Of a stretch of DNA of 64,000 nucleotides, positions 8,466 through 20,260 are shown in pieces; within the stretch, counting starts at the first letter, position 1, and every line of letters begins with the position of its first letter. The notes beneath the pieces were generated by a model. The model ran no database searches, was not told the DNA's origin, and saw only the letters and a list, made by a program, of their open reading frames with translations. This DNA is from Inquilinus limosus (GTDB lineage: Bacteria > Pseudomonadota > Alphaproteobacteria > DSM-16000 > Inquilinaceae), in NCBI RefSeq assembly GCF_002195995.1, contig NZ_NHON01000015.1:32307-96306 (forward strand), in the 5' to 3' direction. The translations under genes and the position numbers were made by a program.

Positions 8466-10907
8466 TCACCGCCCCAGCAAGGCCGCGGCGCAGGCGTCGA
8501 GGATGGCGTCGGCGTCCAGCCCGTACTTCTTGTAGAGCTGCGGGATGGTGCCGGACTGGCCGAAATGCTCGACGCCCAGCGGCTTGACCCGGTGGCCGTG
8601 CACCCCGCCGAGCCAGGACAAGGTCGCCGGATGGCCGTCCAGCACCGTGACCAGCGCCGCGTCGGGCGCCAGCGGCGCCAAGAGCCGGCGGGCCAGGCAG
8701 GGCTCGACCGCATGGCCGGCGCGCACCGCCGCCAGCTCGGCATGCCAGCCGGCGTTAAGGCGGTCGGCCGAGGTCACGGCCAGCAGGCCGGCGCCGGGGA
8801 TGTCCTCCAGCACCTGCTCGAAGGCGGCGATCGCCTCCGGCGCCACGGCGCCGGTGTAGGCGATCGCCAGCGACGCGCCGGGCGCCGGCTCGCGCAGCCA
8901 GTAGCCGCCGGCGATCACCGCCTGGCGCAACGAGTCGGTCATGTCACGCCGCGGCTGCTCCAGCGGCCGGGTCGACAGGCGGAGATAGACCGAGCCGCCA
9001 TCATGGTCGCGCACCCAGTCGCCCGTCGCCGGGTCCGCCCCCCCTTTTACTTTCACGGGGCGCTGCATGTAGTCGAAGCCCCAGGCCATGATCGCCGCCA
9101 GCTCGTCGACATACGCCGGCTCGAAGCTGGCCAGGCCGTCCTGGGCCATGCCGATCAGCGGCGAGCCGATCGACTGGTGCGCCCCACCCTCCGGCGCCAG
9201 GGTCAGGCCGGACGGCGTCGCCACCAGCATGAAGCGGGCATCCTGGTAGCAGGCGTAGTTCAGCGCATCCAGGCCGCGGGCGATGAACGGGTCGTAGAGG
9301 GTGCCCACCGGCAGCAGCCGCTCGCCGAACAGCGAATGGGTCAGGCCCAAAGCCGCGAGGTTGATGAACAGGTTGTTCTCGGCGATGCCCAGCTCAACAT
9401 GCTGGCCGTCCGGCGACATGCCCCAGCGCTGGGCCGAGACCACCTTCTGCTCCTTGAACACGTCGGCGCGGCCGTGGCGGTCGAAGATGCCGCGGCGGTT
9501 CACCCAGCCGCCGAGATTGGTCGAGACCGTGACGTCGGGCGAGGTGGTGACCACGCGCTCGGCCAGCATGTCCTCGCGCTTGGCCAGCTCGCCCATGATC
9601 CGGCCGAAGCCCTCCTGGGTCGACATGGTCTCGGCCAAAGCGACGTCCAGCGCGGCCGGCACCGGGATCCGCGCCGCCTCGTAGCGGCGCCGGCCCTCGG
9701 CGGCGAAGGGCACGTCGGCCAGGAAGCCGCGCAGCTCGTCGGCCAGGTCGTCGATGCCGGCGAAGGGCTCCCACTCCCGCCCCTCGGGCACGCCCTGGCT
9801 GGCCTGGAAGGCGGCCATCTGCTCCGGGTTCATCAGCCCGGCATGATTGTCCTTGTGGCCGGCGAAGGGCAGGCCGAAGCCCTTGATGGTGTAGGCGATG
9901 AACACCGTCGGCACGTCGTCGGCGATGCCGCGGAACGCCGCCAGCACCGTCTCCATGTCGTGGCCGGCCAGGTTGGTCATCAGCGCCGCCAGCGCCGCAT
10001 CGTCATGGTCGGCCAGGATCTCGGCGATGCCGGCCGTGCCGCCGATATCGGCCTGCAGCTGCCGGCGCCAGGCCGCGCCGCCCTGGTACACCAGCGCCGA
10101 GTAGAGCGGGTTCGGGCATTCGTCGATCCAGCGCCGCAGCGCGTCGCCGCCCGGACGCTTGAACGCCGCCTCCAGCAGCCCGCCATACTTCAGCGTGACC
10201 ACGCGCCAGCCCATGTTCTCGAACAGCTTGTCGATGCGGGCGAACAGGCGCTCGGTGACGATCGAATCCAGGCTCTGGCGGTTGTAGTCGATCACCCACC
10301 AGACATTGCGGACATCGTGCTTCCAGCCCTCCAGCAGGGCCTCGTAGATGTTGCCCTCGTCCAGCTCGGCATCGCCCATCAGGGCGACCATACGGCCGCC
10401 GGCCTTGGCGTCGCGGCCCCACTCCTTCAGCGCGACGTAGTCCTGGGCGATCGAGGCGAACAGCGTCATGGCGACGCCGAGCCCGACCGAGCCGGTGGAG
10501 AAGTCGACGTCGTCGGCGTCCTTGGTGCGCGACGGATACGACTGGGCTCCGCCGAGCGAGCGGAAGGCCTCGAGATTCTCGCGGCTCTGCTGGCCCAGCA
10601 GGTACTGGATGGCGTGGAACACCGGGCTGGCATGCGGCTTCACCGCCACCCGGTCCCGCGGGCGCAGCACGTCGAGATACAGCGCCGTCATCACCGTGAC
10701 CAGCGAGGCGGAGGAGGCCTGGTGGCCGCCGACCTTCAGCCCGTCCGGGTTCGGCCGGACGTGGTTGGCGTTGTGGATCGTCCAGGCGGAGAGCCAGAGG
10801 ATCTTCTTCTCCAGCGCCTTGAGCAGGCGCAGCCGGTCCGCCGCCGCTGCCGCCGCGCCATCCGTCTCGATGCGCGCCTCACGCACCCTGCGACCAACCG
10901 TCCCCAT
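8466..10907 (-). CDS. Transketolase-like / homodimeric E1-type (AceE-like) thiamine diphosphate enzyme
   Basis: An 813-residue ThDP enzyme. The N-terminal domain has GGHQASSASLVTVMTALY, KPHASPVFHAIQYL and STGSVGLGVAMTLFAS, then the ThDP/Mg motif GDAELDEGNIYEALLEGWK and VIDYNRQSLD. The pyrimidine-binding domain carries VELGIAENNLFINLAALG. The layout resembles homodimeric pyruvate dehydrogenase E1 (AceE, about 890 aa) and annotated transketolases more than the 660-aa metabolic transketolase. No E2 or E3 subunit lies nearby, so whether it feeds a 2-oxoacid dehydrogenase complex or acts as a free transketolase/decarboxylase is open. Confidence 0.85.
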   Translation of the reverse strand: MGTVGRRVREARIETDGAAAAAADRLRLLKALEKKILWLSAWTIHNANHVRPNPDGLKVGGHQASSASLVTVMTALYLDVLRPRDRVAVKPHASPVFHAIQYLLGQQSRENLEAFRSLGGAQSYPSRTKDADDVDFSTGSVGLGVAMTLFASIAQDYVALKEWGRDAKAGGRMVALMGDAELDEGNIYEALLEGWKHDVRNVWWVIDYNRQSLDSIVTERLFARIDKLFENMGWRVVTLKYGGLLEAAFKRPGGDALRRWIDECPNPLYSALVYQGGAAWRRQLQADIGGTAGIAEILADHDDAALAALMTNLAGHDMETVLAAFRGIADDVPTVFIAYTIKGFGLPFAGHKDNHAGLMNPEQMAAFQASQGVPEGREWEPFAGIDDLADELRGFLADVPFAAEGRRRYEAARIPVPAALDVALAETMSTQEGFGRIMGELAKREDMLAERVVTTSPDVTVSTNLGGWVNRRGIFDRHGRADVFKEQKVVSAQRWGMSPDGQHVELGIAENNLFINLAALGLTHSLFGERLLPVGTLYDPFIARGLDALNYACYQDARFMLVATPSGLTLAPEGGAHQSIGSPLIGMAQDGLASFEPAYVDELAAIMAWGFDYMQRPVKVKGGADPATGDWVRDHDGGSVYLRLSTRPLEQPRRDMTDSLRQAVIAGGYWLREPAPGASLAIAYTGAVAPEAIAAFEQVLEDIPGAGLLAVTSADRLNAGWHAELAAVRAGHAVEPCLARRLLAPLAPDAALVTVLDGHPATLSWLGGVHGHRVKPLGVEHFGQSGTIPQLYKKYGLDADAILDACAAALLGR

Positions 10908-11082
10908 CGCCCGACACCCTCGCCCTGCTGCGGATCAGCCCTTACCTTAATCAGCACGTCAGTGAACCGGACGCAACGGCGGCGCGCTCCCACCGGAACG
11001 ACGCCGGCCGACGGAATCCCGCCGCCCTGCCGTGCAGGGACCGGAGGGGGAGCCGATCGTTCGAAAGCGGGGACGGAGAACC

Positions 11083-12402
11083 ATGTCTCTCGTCGAGGCG
11101 GCGATCGCCGCGAATCGCTTCGGGTTCGGCGCCCGGCCCGGGCAGCTCGAGACCCTCGCCGACAACCCCTGGGACTGGCTGCGGGCGCAGGTGCGCCAGC
11201 CGGCCGCCCCGGCCGGCGACCTGCCGCTGACCAGGGCCGGGATGGAGATCCTGATCGCGGTGCAGACGGCGGCGGACGAGGACAGCCGCAAGCCGCACCA
11301 GGAGGAGGCGCGCGCCCTGCGCGACCGCGACCGCGTGGCGCATGTCCAGGCGGCGGTGGCCAGCGACACGCCGTTCCGCGAGCGGCTGGTCAAGTTCTGG
11401 ACCAACCACTTCACCGTCGCCTATGTGCAGAGCTATGTCGTCCCCTTCGGCGGCGCCTATGAGAACGAGGCGATCCGCCCCCATGTCACCGGCAGGTTCC
11501 GCGACCTGCTGGGCGCGGTGGTGAAGCACCCGGCGATGCTGTTCTATCTCGACAATGCCCGCTCGGTCGGGCCGAACTCGAAATACGGCCGGAAGGCCGG
11601 GGTCGGGCTGAACGAGAATCTGGGGCGGGAGCTGATGGAGCTGCACACGCTGGGCGTCGACGGCGGCTACACCCAGGCCGATGTGCGAACACTGGCGATG
11701 ATCCTGACCGGCTGGACGCCCGGCCGGGCCAAGGACCCGCCCGGCACCGTCTTCGCCTTCCGCCCCGCCGGCCACGAGCCCGGAGCGAAGACCTTCCTGG
11801 GCAGGACCTATCCGGAGGCCGGGCAGGACGAGGGCGAGGCGGCGCTGGACGCGCTGGCGGCGCATCCGGCCACCGCCCGGCACCTCGCCACCCAGCTGGC
11901 CCGCCACTTCATCGCCGACGACCCGCCGAAGACCGCGGTCGACCGGCTGGCGAAGACCTATCTCGACACCGGCGGCGACCTGGCCGCGGTGTCCGAGGCG
12001 CTGATCGACAGCCCCGAGGCCTGGCAGCACGAACGGCGCAAGTTCAAGTCGCCGCTGGACTATGTGGTCTCGGTGGCGCGGGCCTTCGATCTGGGCGAGG
12101 TTGGCCAGCCTGCGGTGGCCTGGGTGCGCCGCCTGGGCCAGCAGATCCTGAACGCACCGTCGCCGCAGGGCTGGCCGGACCGGGAATCGGACTGGCTGGC
12201 GCCGGAGCTGGTGATGGAGCGGCTGGAATGGAGCTACCAGGTGATCCCGCGCCTCGTCGCCGACCAGTCGCCCCTGCCCTTCGCCGAGGCGCTGGTCGGC
12301 CCGACCTTGTCGGAGCAGACCAAGGGCGTGCTGCGCGGCGCGCCGAGCCAGCGGGAGGGCATCGCCCTGGCGCTGCTGAGCCCGGAATTCCAGAGGAGGT
12401 GA
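11083..12402 (+). CDS. DUF1800 family protein
   Basis: A 439-residue DUF1800 protein. Family features seen: NRFGFGARPGQLE at the N-terminus, FWTNHFTVAY, YENEAIRPHVTGRFRDLLGAVVKHPAML split by normal variation, NENLGRELMELHTLGV, and LAMILTGWTPG. The biochemical role of the family is unknown. Start ATG 11083 follows GGACGGAGA; the frame is open a further 17 codons upstream. It ends 5 bp before the DUF1501 gene, and the pair is conserved as a unit across many bacteria, so the products probably act together. No clear signal peptide is seen. Confidence 0.9.
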   Translation: MSLVEAAIAANRFGFGARPGQLETLADNPWDWLRAQVRQPAAPAGDLPLTRAGMEILIAVQTAADEDSRKPHQEEARALRDRDRVAHVQAAVASDTPFRERLVKFWTNHFTVAYVQSYVVPFGGAYENEAIRPHVTGRFRDLLGAVVKHPAMLFYLDNARSVGPNSKYGRKAGVGLNENLGRELMELHTLGVDGGYTQADVRTLAMILTGWTPGRAKDPPGTVFAFRPAGHEPGAKTFLGRTYPEAGQDEGEAALDALAAHPATARHLATQLARHFIADDPPKTAVDRLAKTYLDTGGDLAAVSEALIDSPEAWQHERRKFKSPLDYVVSVARAFDLGEVGQPAVAWVRRLGQQILNAPSPQGWPDRESDWLAPELVMERLEWSYQVIPRLVADQSPLPFAEALVGPTLSEQTKGVLRGAPSQREGIALALLSPEFQRR

Positions 12403-12406
12403 GAGG

Positions 12407-13633
12407 ATGGATCTGACCCGACGCCATCTTCTCGGCGGCCTCGCCGCCACCGCCGCGGCCACGGTGCTGCCGGCCCGGCTGCTGCTGGCCAAGGCGCCGA
12501 TCGAGCAGCGCTTCGTCCTGATCATCATGCGCGGGGCGCTGGACGGGCTGGCGGCGATGCCGCCCTATGCCGACCCGGACCTGCGCGCGCTGCGCGCCGC
12601 GCTGGTGCCGCCCGACCTCGGCCGGGACGGCGGCATGGTCGACCTGGACGGCCGCTTCGCCCTCCATCCCGCCCTGGCGCCGCTGAAGGACTGGTACACC
12701 GAGGGCAGCTTCCTGCCACTGCACGCCGTGGCCTCGCCCTATCGCGACCGGTCACATTTCGATGGCCAGGACCTGCTGGAGACAGGATCCGCGCGGCTGG
12801 ACGGCACCCGCGACGGCTGGCTGAACCGCACGCTGGGCCTGATCGGCGCCACCGACCGGCGCTTCGGCATCGCCTTCGCCGAGGAGATCCCGCTGGTGCT
12901 GCGCGGCGCCACGCCCGTCACCTCCTGGCTGCCGGACAAGCCGACCGGCCTGCCGCCGGGCTTCCCCGACTTGGTCGCCCGGCTGTACGACCAGGACCCG
13001 GCGCTGCACGCGGCCTATGCCTCGGGCCTCGACACCACCGCCTTCGGCCGGCAGATCCAGGGGCTGGTGCAGACCGCCTCCGCGGGCTCCTCCGGCCAGG
13101 GCGCGATGGCCGCCCCCGCGGCCGGCGCCGACCTCAAGCTGGCCGAGGCCGCCGGCCGGTTCCTGGCCGACCCCGCCGGCTCGCGCATCGCGGTGATGGA
13201 GCTGTATGGCTGGGACACGCATGTGCAGCAGGTGAAACGGCTGGACCGGCTGCTGGCCGCCTATGCCGCGACGCTGCAGGCGCTGCGCACCGGGCTGGGC
13301 GAATCCTGGAGGCAGACCGCGATCCTGACGGTGACGGAGTTCGGCCGCACCGCCGCGGCCAACGGCTCGGGCGGCACCGACCACGGCACCGGCTCGGTCG
13401 CCTTTCTGGCCGGCGGCGCGGTGCATGGCGGACGGGTGCTGGCCGACTGGCCGGGCCTCGCGTCAAGCAAGCTGTACCAGGGCCGCGACCTGGCCCCGAC
13501 CACCGACCTGCGCGCCGTGGTCAAGGGCGTGTTCCGCGACCATCTGCGCCTGCCGGAGGACGCGCTGAATCGCGTCGTCTTCCCCGACAGCACCGAGGCG
13601 CCGCCGATGCGGGAGCTGGTGCGGAAGGCGTGA
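12407..13633 (+). CDS. DUF1501 family Tat-exported protein
   Basis: A 408-residue DUF1501 protein of the alkaline-phosphatase/sulfatase-like fold. The N-terminus has a twin-arginine signal (TRRHLLGGLAATAAAT, cleavage near LLLAKA), so export in folded form is expected. Conserved parts include RGALDGLAAMPPYADP, HAVASPYRDRSHFDGQD, MELYGWDTHVQQ, TVTEFGRTAAANGSGGTDHG and GGAVHGGRVLADWPG. AGGAGG lies just before the start. It is coupled to the DUF1800 gene. No enzyme activity can be assigned. Confidence 0.92.
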   Translation: MDLTRRHLLGGLAATAAATVLPARLLLAKAPIEQRFVLIIMRGALDGLAAMPPYADPDLRALRAALVPPDLGRDGGMVDLDGRFALHPALAPLKDWYTEGSFLPLHAVASPYRDRSHFDGQDLLETGSARLDGTRDGWLNRTLGLIGATDRRFGIAFAEEIPLVLRGATPVTSWLPDKPTGLPPGFPDLVARLYDQDPALHAAYASGLDTTAFGRQIQGLVQTASAGSSGQGAMAAPAAGADLKLAEAAGRFLADPAGSRIAVMELYGWDTHVQQVKRLDRLLAAYAATLQALRTGLGESWRQTAILTVTEFGRTAAANGSGGTDHGTGSVAFLAGGAVHGGRVLADWPGLASSKLYQGRDLAPTTDLRAVVKGVFRDHLRLPEDALNRVVFPDSTEAPPMRELVRKA

Positions 13634-13640
13634 GCGCCCG

Positions 13641-13847
13641 TCAGGTGTCGAGCTTGCCCAGCCCGATGGTGGCGAGGAGGACGCTGCCGTCATTGGTCAG
13701 CGCCCATTTGCCCTGCCGCTCCTCGACCAGCCCCCGGGCCTGCAGGCCCAGGCGCACGGCATCGGCGACGCCGGGCTCGTGGCGGTGGATGCGCCCCAGC
13801 GCGTCCTTTTCCTCGGCGGACAGGTCCTCGGGTCGAAGCTGCGGCAT
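13641..13847 (-). CDS. Small hypothetical protein, possibly winged-helix-like
   Basis: A 68-residue protein starting at ATG 13847 with a strong ribosome site (GGAGGAGGGG) six bases upstream. The sequence MPQLRPEDLSAEEKDALGRI, VADAVRLGLQARGLVEERQG and WALTNDGSVLLATIG looks like the end of a winged-helix unit (helix, then LTxxGxxLL as in regulator C-termini). It sits alone between DUF1501 (convergent) and leuA. Function unknown; the ribosome site and codon use make it a real gene in my view. Confidence 0.65.
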   Translation of the reverse strand: MPQLRPEDLSAEEKDALGRIHRHEPGVADAVRLGLQARGLVEERQGKWALTNDGSVLLATIGLGKLDT

Positions 13848-13917
13848 GGTCCCCTCCTCCGGTCGCCGCGCCGGCGGGCTGCCGTCGCGCCTTCCACAAC
13901 GCCCGGCGACCCGATCC

Positions 13918-13940
13918 GGGTCCGCCTGGATAGCGGACCC
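13918..13940 (-). terminator. Hairpin downstream of leuA
   Basis: GGGTCCGC (13918-13925) and GCGGACCC (13933-13940) form a perfect 8-bp stem with a 7-nt loop, 15 bp past the leuA stop. No T-run follows, so it may pause polymerase or protect the 3' end rather than being a classic intrinsic terminator. Confidence 0.45.
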
Positions 13941-13954
13941 GGCCGGCCCGGGCC

Positions 13955-15772
<1,818 letters not shown>

Positions 15773-15850
15773 TCAGCGGCCGGTGATAAGTCGCAGCAGG
15801 TCCCGATGCGTGCGGGAAGAAACCTGTCGGTACGATCGGTCGGGAGTCAT
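15773..15850 (-). CDS. Candidate leuA leader peptide (25 aa)
   Basis: A 25-codon frame runs from ATG 15850 to TGA 15773, about 115 bp upstream of leuA. Its end reads RTHRDLLRLITGR: three Leu in four residues, one a CTT codon that is uncommon in this GC-rich genome. Arrangement and position fit a ribosome-mediated leucine attenuator, as known for leuA in several proteobacteria and actinobacteria. The ribosome site is weak (only TCCTCTCC precedes the ATG), which lowers confidence. Confidence 0.4.
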   Translation of the reverse strand: MTPDRSYRQVSSRTHRDLLRLITGR

Positions 15851-15967
15851 GGAGAGGATCCGGAGAAGAGGTCGCAACAGCTTCGGTGTCGACGCCCCCC
15901 ACCCTGTACGGGCGGGGCGCCGATCAGATAAGTCGAAGCGTGCTTAGCCGGATCACCATGCCCCCAC

Positions 15968-16882
15968 CTAAGGGGCGGGCGGCCGCTCTGTCAACTGAAT
16001 CCGCTGGTCGGTGACGCGGTCGAAGAAGCCGATGATGGTCGGGCCGGTGCCGTCCGGCCAGCCATGGGAATAGGGGCGCTTGCGGTTGAAGGTCGACGGC
16101 AGGTCGCAGAACACCACCGGGTCGGCGATGCCGGTCTTGCCCCAGCGCTTGCAGCGGAAGGCGGCGTCGGCCTCGACCGGCGTGGCGGCCAGCCGGTTCT
16201 GGGCGATGCGCTTGTCGCGCTCGGTGATGCCCTGGCTGTAGGGCACCATGTTGTCCTTCGGGTTGTGCAGCAGGATCGCCGCCACCTCGCCCTGGCAGGG
16301 CCGGACGCTGCCGATGCCGCCGGCCACCACGGCGGTGGCGCGGAACACCCCGGCGCGGCCGCAGGACAGGTCGTTGACGAAGCTGCCGCCCATCGAATGG
16401 CCGGCGGCGAAGATCTGGTTCTGGTCGACGCACAGCGTCGCCTTCAGCCGGGCCAGCAGGGTGTCGACATAGGCCATGTCGCGATCGGCCCTGCCGCCCC
16501 AGCCGCCCTGCGCCTGCGGATAGACCACGATCGCCGGGCGTGCCGTGGAGCCCTCGAGGTCGAAATAGGTCTTCACCTTTTCGGCTGTGCCGGTGCGGCC
16601 GTGGAAGGCCAGGATCAGCCGGGTGGGCCGGGATTTGTCGTAGCCGCTCGGCAGGTCGACGATGTAGCGCCAGGACGCGCCCTGGAACTTCAGTGTCTGG
16701 GTGCCCTCCGCGGCGGGGATGCCGCAGCCGCTGGTCGGAAGCGGCGGCAGCTGGGCCACATTGGCGCCCGGCGCGGTGGTGGAGCGGGAGCCGCCGCCCG
16801 GCGCGGCACAGGCGGCCACGGCGAGCAGGCAGGCGAGGGCGGCCAGCCGGCCGGCGCGGAGAAGGACGTTCATGGCGGTCAT
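15968..16882 (-). CDS. PHB-depolymerase / feruloyl-esterase-like lipoprotein
   Basis: A 304-residue alpha/beta hydrolase with a lipoprotein signal ([13 protein letters not shown], lipobox Cys near residue 25). The nucleophile elbow is GHSMGG ([18 protein letters not shown]), the oxyanion strand is [10 protein letters not shown], and the late HGWPDG supplies the likely catalytic His. The pattern is that of LpqC/PHB depolymerase family esterases acting outside the inner membrane; extra cysteines (CGRAG, RPCQG, FRCKRW, VFCDL) probably form disulfides. Its ATG overlaps the moaB stop (ATGA), so it is translationally coupled to moaB, an unrelated function. Confidence 0.85.
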   Translation of the reverse strand: MTAMNVLLRAGRLAALACLLAVAACAAPGGGSRSTTAPGANVAQLPPLPTSGCGIPAAEGTQTLKFQGASWRYIVDLPSGYDKSRPTRLILAFHGRTGTAEKVKTYFDLEGSTARPAIVVYPQAQGGWGGRADRDMAYVDTLLARLKATLCVDQNQIFAAGHSMGGSFVNDLSCGRAGVFRATAVVAGGIGSVRPCQGEVAAILLHNPKDNMVPYSQGITERDKRIAQNRLAATPVEADAAFRCKRWGKTGIADPVVFCDLPSTFNRKRPYSHGWPDGTGPTIIGFFDRVTDQRIQLTERPPAP

Positions 16883-17412
16883 CTCTCGAGGAGGCGCGGC
16901 ATCAGCTCGACGAAGTTGCAGGGCCGGAACCGGTTGTCGAGCTGGTCCTTCAGGATCAGGTCCCAGGCGTCGCGGCAGGCGGAGGGCGAGCCCGGCAGCG
17001 CGAACAGATAGGTGCCGCCGGCGACGCCCGCGGTCGCCCGGCTCTGGATCGTCGAGGTGCCGATCTTGTCGTAGGACAGCCAGCGGAACAGCTCGCCGAA
17101 GCCGGGGATGTGCTTCTCATAGACCGCGTGGAATGCCTCGGGCGTCACATCGCGGCCGGTGACGCCGGTGCCGCCGGTGGCGATCACCGTGTCGATCTCG
17201 GGGTCGGCGATCCACGCCCGCAGCTGCGCCTCGATCGCGGCCTGGTCGTCCTTGACGATGCGCCGGTCGCGCACGGCATGGCCGGCCGCGGCGATGCGCT
17301 CGGCCAGCGTGTCGCCGGACTTGTCGTCGGCCGCCGTCCGCGTGTCGGACACGGTCAGCAGCGCGATGTTGACGGCGATGAACGGGCGTGAGTCGTCGAT
17401 CCGGCCCGGCAT
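16879..17412 (-). CDS. moaB: Molybdenum cofactor biosynthesis protein B
   Basis: A 177-residue MoaB/MogA-fold protein of molybdopterin synthesis; family members adenylylate molybdopterin or bind it. The signature [16 protein letters not shown] is intact, with [16 protein letters not shown] at the N-terminus and [15 protein letters not shown] near the C-terminus. Start ATG 17412 has GGGGGAC upstream. No other moa genes are nearby. The 3' end overlaps the esterase gene by 4 bp (ATGA). Confidence 0.92.
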   Translation of the reverse strand: MPGRIDDSRPFIAVNIALLTVSDTRTAADDKSGDTLAERIAAAGHAVRDRRIVKDDQAAIEAQLRAWIADPEIDTVIATGGTGVTGRDVTPEAFHAVYEKHIPGFGELFRWLSYDKIGTSTIQSRATAGVAGGTYLFALPGSPSACRDAWDLILKDQLDNRFRPCNFVELMPRLLER

Positions 17413-17487
17413 GCGTCCCCCCAAGCGGTGGTCGAACGAAGCGGCCAAGCTAGCCGACGGAATGCGCCGGGAAAAGTGAAACGACGG

Positions 17488-18363
17488 TCAGGTCACGGAC
17501 GCGAAGCCGCAGCCCAGCTCCTGCATCCGGCGCTTCAGCACCAAGAGGTCGCGCCAGACGTCGCGTTTCATGCCCGGCTGCCGCAGGATGAAGGCCGGGT
17601 GGTAGATCGGCATGGTCGGCACCGGCGCCGGCAGGTCCGGGAAGGAGCGGTCGTACCAGCGGCCATGGATGCGGGTGATGCCCTCGCGCGTCGCCAGCAG
17701 CGCCGCGGCCGAGGTGCCGCCGGCGCAGAGCAGGATCTTCGGCTGCATCAGGGCGATGTGCCGCTCGATGAAGGGCAGCGAGATCGCGATCTCCGACGCG
17801 TTCGGCTGGCGGTTGCCGGGCGGGCGCCAGTTGACGATGTTGGAGATGTAGACCGTGGTCCGGTCGAGGCCGATCGCCGCCAGCATGCGGTCCAGGAGCT
17901 TGCCGGACTGGCCGACGAAGGGCTTGCCCAGCCGGTCCTCCTCCGCCCCCGGCGCCTCGCCGACGATCATGATGTCGGCCTCGGGATTGCCGTCGGCGAA
18001 CACCATCTGGGTGGCGGTGGCCTTCAGCCCGCAGCCATCGAAGGCGGCCAGCGCGGCCGCCAGCTCCTCCAGCGTATTGCAGCCGGCGGCGATGCGGCGG
18101 GCGTCGCCGGTGGCGGCGTCGCTGCCCGGCAGCACCGTGGCGGCGACCGCGCGGACAGGGGCAGCAGCGGGAGTGGACTGGACTGGTTGCGGCGGTGCCG
18201 CCTGGACGGGAGCCATCGCCATCGGCGCCGGCCCGGCCGTGCGCGGCCGGCCGAGCGCGCCCGGATCGTCGCCGATCGACTCGTCGACGCCGGCGTCCTG
18301 GTACCATCTCAGCAGGGCGATGATCTCGGCGGGCTGCACGGCTGATTCGCTGATCCTGTCCAT
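17488..18363 (-). CDS. Uracil-DNA glycosylase superfamily protein lacking the usual Fe-S cysteines
   Basis: A 291-residue DNA repair glycosylase. An Ala/Pro-rich N-terminal segment (about 90 residues) precedes the catalytic domain, with motif 1 [49 protein letters not shown] and motif 3 [12 protein letters not shown]. Family-4 enzymes hold a [4Fe-4S] cluster with four Cys; here only the second (FDGCGLK) remains, and the positions in IVxCRPP and the following helix are Trp/Ser. It therefore resembles the cluster-free alphaproteobacterial UDGs (a Bradyrhizobium enzyme is characterised) that excise uracil from DNA. Confidence 0.88.
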   Translation of the reverse strand: MDRISESAVQPAEIIALLRWYQDAGVDESIGDDPGALGRPRTAGPAPMAMAPVQAAPPQPVQSTPAAAPVRAVAATVLPGSDAATGDARRIAAGCNTLEELAAALAAFDGCGLKATATQMVFADGNPEADIMIVGEAPGAEEDRLGKPFVGQSGKLLDRMLAAIGLDRTTVYISNIVNWRPPGNRQPNASEIAISLPFIERHIALMQPKILLCAGGTSAAALLATREGITRIHGRWYDRSFPDLPAPVPTMPIYHPAFILRQPGMKRDVWRDLLVLKRRMQELGCGFASVT

Positions 18364-18533
18364 GCGCTAGAAGCCGCCGGGCCGGCCGGCCTGTCAACCC
18401 TGGCCGGCCTGCCGCAGCGTCACCGGGGCCTGGGCGTCGCAACCGGAGCCAAAGCCGGCGCGACATGATCGGCCATTCGATTCCGGGGATGCATTTCTGT
18501 AGCATGCCGCCAACCGAACGACAGGGACGCGCG

Positions 18534-20180
18534 ATGGAACGCGAATCGATGGAATACGACGTCGTGATCGTGGGCGCGGGGCCGGCGGGCCTCGCGGCGG
18601 CGATCCGGCTGAAGCAGAAGGCGGCGGAGACGGGGCGCGAGGTCAGTGTCTGCGTGCTGGAGAAGGGGTCCGAGGTCGGCGCCCACATCCTGTCGGGTGC
18701 GGTCTTGGACCCGCGCGCGCTGAACGAGCTGATCCCCGACTGGAAGGACAAGGGCGCGCCGCTGGACACCCCGGTGACGCAGGACGAGTTCCACTACTAC
18801 ACCGGCGTCAGCAGCTTCCGCTTCCCCAATTTCGGGCTGCCGAAGGAGCTGCACAACCACGGCAACTACATCGTCAGCATGGGGCTGGTGACGCGCTGGA
18901 TGGCGCAGCAGGCCGAGGCGCTGGGGGTGGAGATCTATCCCGGCTTCGCCGCGGCCGAGGTGCTGTACCACGAGGACGGGTCGGTCAAGGGCGTGGCCAC
19001 CGGCGACATGGGCATCGGCAAGGACGGGCAGCCGACCGGCAACCACACGCCGGGCATGGAGCTGCACGCCAAATACACGCTGATCGGCGAGGGCGTGCGC
19101 GGCTCCCTGGCCAAGATGCTGATGGAGCGCTTCACCCTGCGCGCCCACTGCGACCCGCAGACCTTCGGCCTGGGCGTGAAGGAAGTGTGGGAGGTGAAGC
19201 CGGAGAACCACCGGCGCGGCCTGGTGCAGCACGGCTTCGGCTGGCCGCTGGACAACGAGACCTATGGCGGCAGCTGGATCTACCATTTCGGCGAGAACCT
19301 GGTCTCGATCGGCTATGTCGTCGCGCTGGACTACAAGAACCCGTATCTGTCGCCGTTCGAGGAGTTCCAGCGCTTCAAGACCCACCCGCTGATCCGGCCG
19401 ACGCTGGAGGGCGGCAAGCGCCTGGCCTATGGCGGCCGCGCCATCAACGAGGGCGGGCTGCAGTCGATCCCGAAGCTGACCTTCCCGGGCGGCTGCCTGA
19501 TCGGCTGCTCCGCCGGCTTCGTCAACGTGCCGCGGATCAAGGGCAACCACACCGCGATGAAGAGCGGCATGGTCTGCGCCGAGGCGGTGTTCGACGCCCT
19601 GGCCGAGGGCCGCGAGGGCCATGACGAGGTCACCGCCTATCCGGATCGGCTGAAGGCGAGCTGGCTGTGGCAGGAGCTGACGGTGGTGCGCAACTGCCGC
19701 CCGGCCTTCCGCTGGGGCACCCTCCTGGGCACGCTCTATTCCGGCCTGGAGCTGTGGACCCGCGGCAAGCTGCCCTGGACCCTGCGCCACAAGCATGCCG
19801 ACAACGAGACGCTGCGCCCGGCCGCGCAGTCGAAGAAGATCGACTATCCGAAGCCGGACGGGGTGATCACCTTCGACCGCCTCTCCTCGGTGTTCCTGTC
19901 GAACACCAACCATGAGGAGAACCAGCCGTCGCATCTGAAGCTGAAGGACCCGTCGATCCCGATCGCCTATACCCTGAAGGTGTTCGACGAGCCGGCGCAG
20001 CGCTACTGCCCGGCCGGGGTGTACGAGGTGGTGCGCAACGAGGACGGCAGCGACCCGCGCTTCGTGATCAACGCGCAGAACTGCGTGCACTGCAAGACCT
20101 GCGACATCAAGGATCCGAAGCAGAACATCGTCTGGACCGTGCCGGAGGGCGGCGGCGGCCCGAATTACCAGATGATGTGA
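18534..20180 (+). CDS. Electron transfer flavoprotein-ubiquinone oxidoreductase
   Basis: A 548-residue ETF-QO, a membrane-associated FAD/[4Fe-4S] enzyme passing electrons from ETF (fatty-acid, amino-acid and choline catabolism) to ubiquinone. Seen: FAD motif [17 protein letters not shown] near residue 10; [40 protein letters not shown]; and the C-terminal cluster site [17 protein letters not shown] ending [10 protein letters not shown]. Start ATG 18534 (MERESMEYD) is chosen from the family N-terminus and the AGGGA upstream. The etfAB genes are not in the window. It is followed by irr on the same strand. Confidence 0.95.
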   Translation: MERESMEYDVVIVGAGPAGLAAAIRLKQKAAETGREVSVCVLEKGSEVGAHILSGAVLDPRALNELIPDWKDKGAPLDTPVTQDEFHYYTGVSSFRFPNFGLPKELHNHGNYIVSMGLVTRWMAQQAEALGVEIYPGFAAAEVLYHEDGSVKGVATGDMGIGKDGQPTGNHTPGMELHAKYTLIGEGVRGSLAKMLMERFTLRAHCDPQTFGLGVKEVWEVKPENHRRGLVQHGFGWPLDNETYGGSWIYHFGENLVSIGYVVALDYKNPYLSPFEEFQRFKTHPLIRPTLEGGKRLAYGGRAINEGGLQSIPKLTFPGGCLIGCSAGFVNVPRIKGNHTAMKSGMVCAEAVFDALAEGREGHDEVTAYPDRLKASWLWQELTVVRNCRPAFRWGTLLGTLYSGLELWTRGKLPWTLRHKHADNETLRPAAQSKKIDYPKPDGVITFDRLSSVFLSNTNHEENQPSHLKLKDPSIPIAYTLKVFDEPAQRYCPAGVYEVVRNEDGSDPRFVINAQNCVHCKTCDIKDPKQNIVWTVPEGGGGPNYQMM

Positions 20181-20220
20181 GGCGAACCACCGCTACCGCG
20201 GGGGTGTTGTTCCATCGGCA

Positions 20221-20238
20221 CGCACAGATTATTGTGCG
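20221..20238. promoter_or_regulatory. Inverted repeat upstream of irr
   Basis: CGCACA-GATTAT-TGTGCG is a perfect 6-bp inverted repeat with an AT-rich 6-bp centre, about 23 bp before the irr start. It could be an operator (possibly autoregulatory) or the end of the ETF-QO transcript; the sequence alone does not decide. Confidence 0.4.
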
Positions 20239-20260
20239 GATGGATCATTGCAGGATCAGA

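Noticed and set aside
8274..11462. A plus-strand open frame of 1062 codons
   Set aside because: Antisense to the AceE-like gene; no recognisable motif, and the true plus-strand gene (DUF1800) is in another frame.
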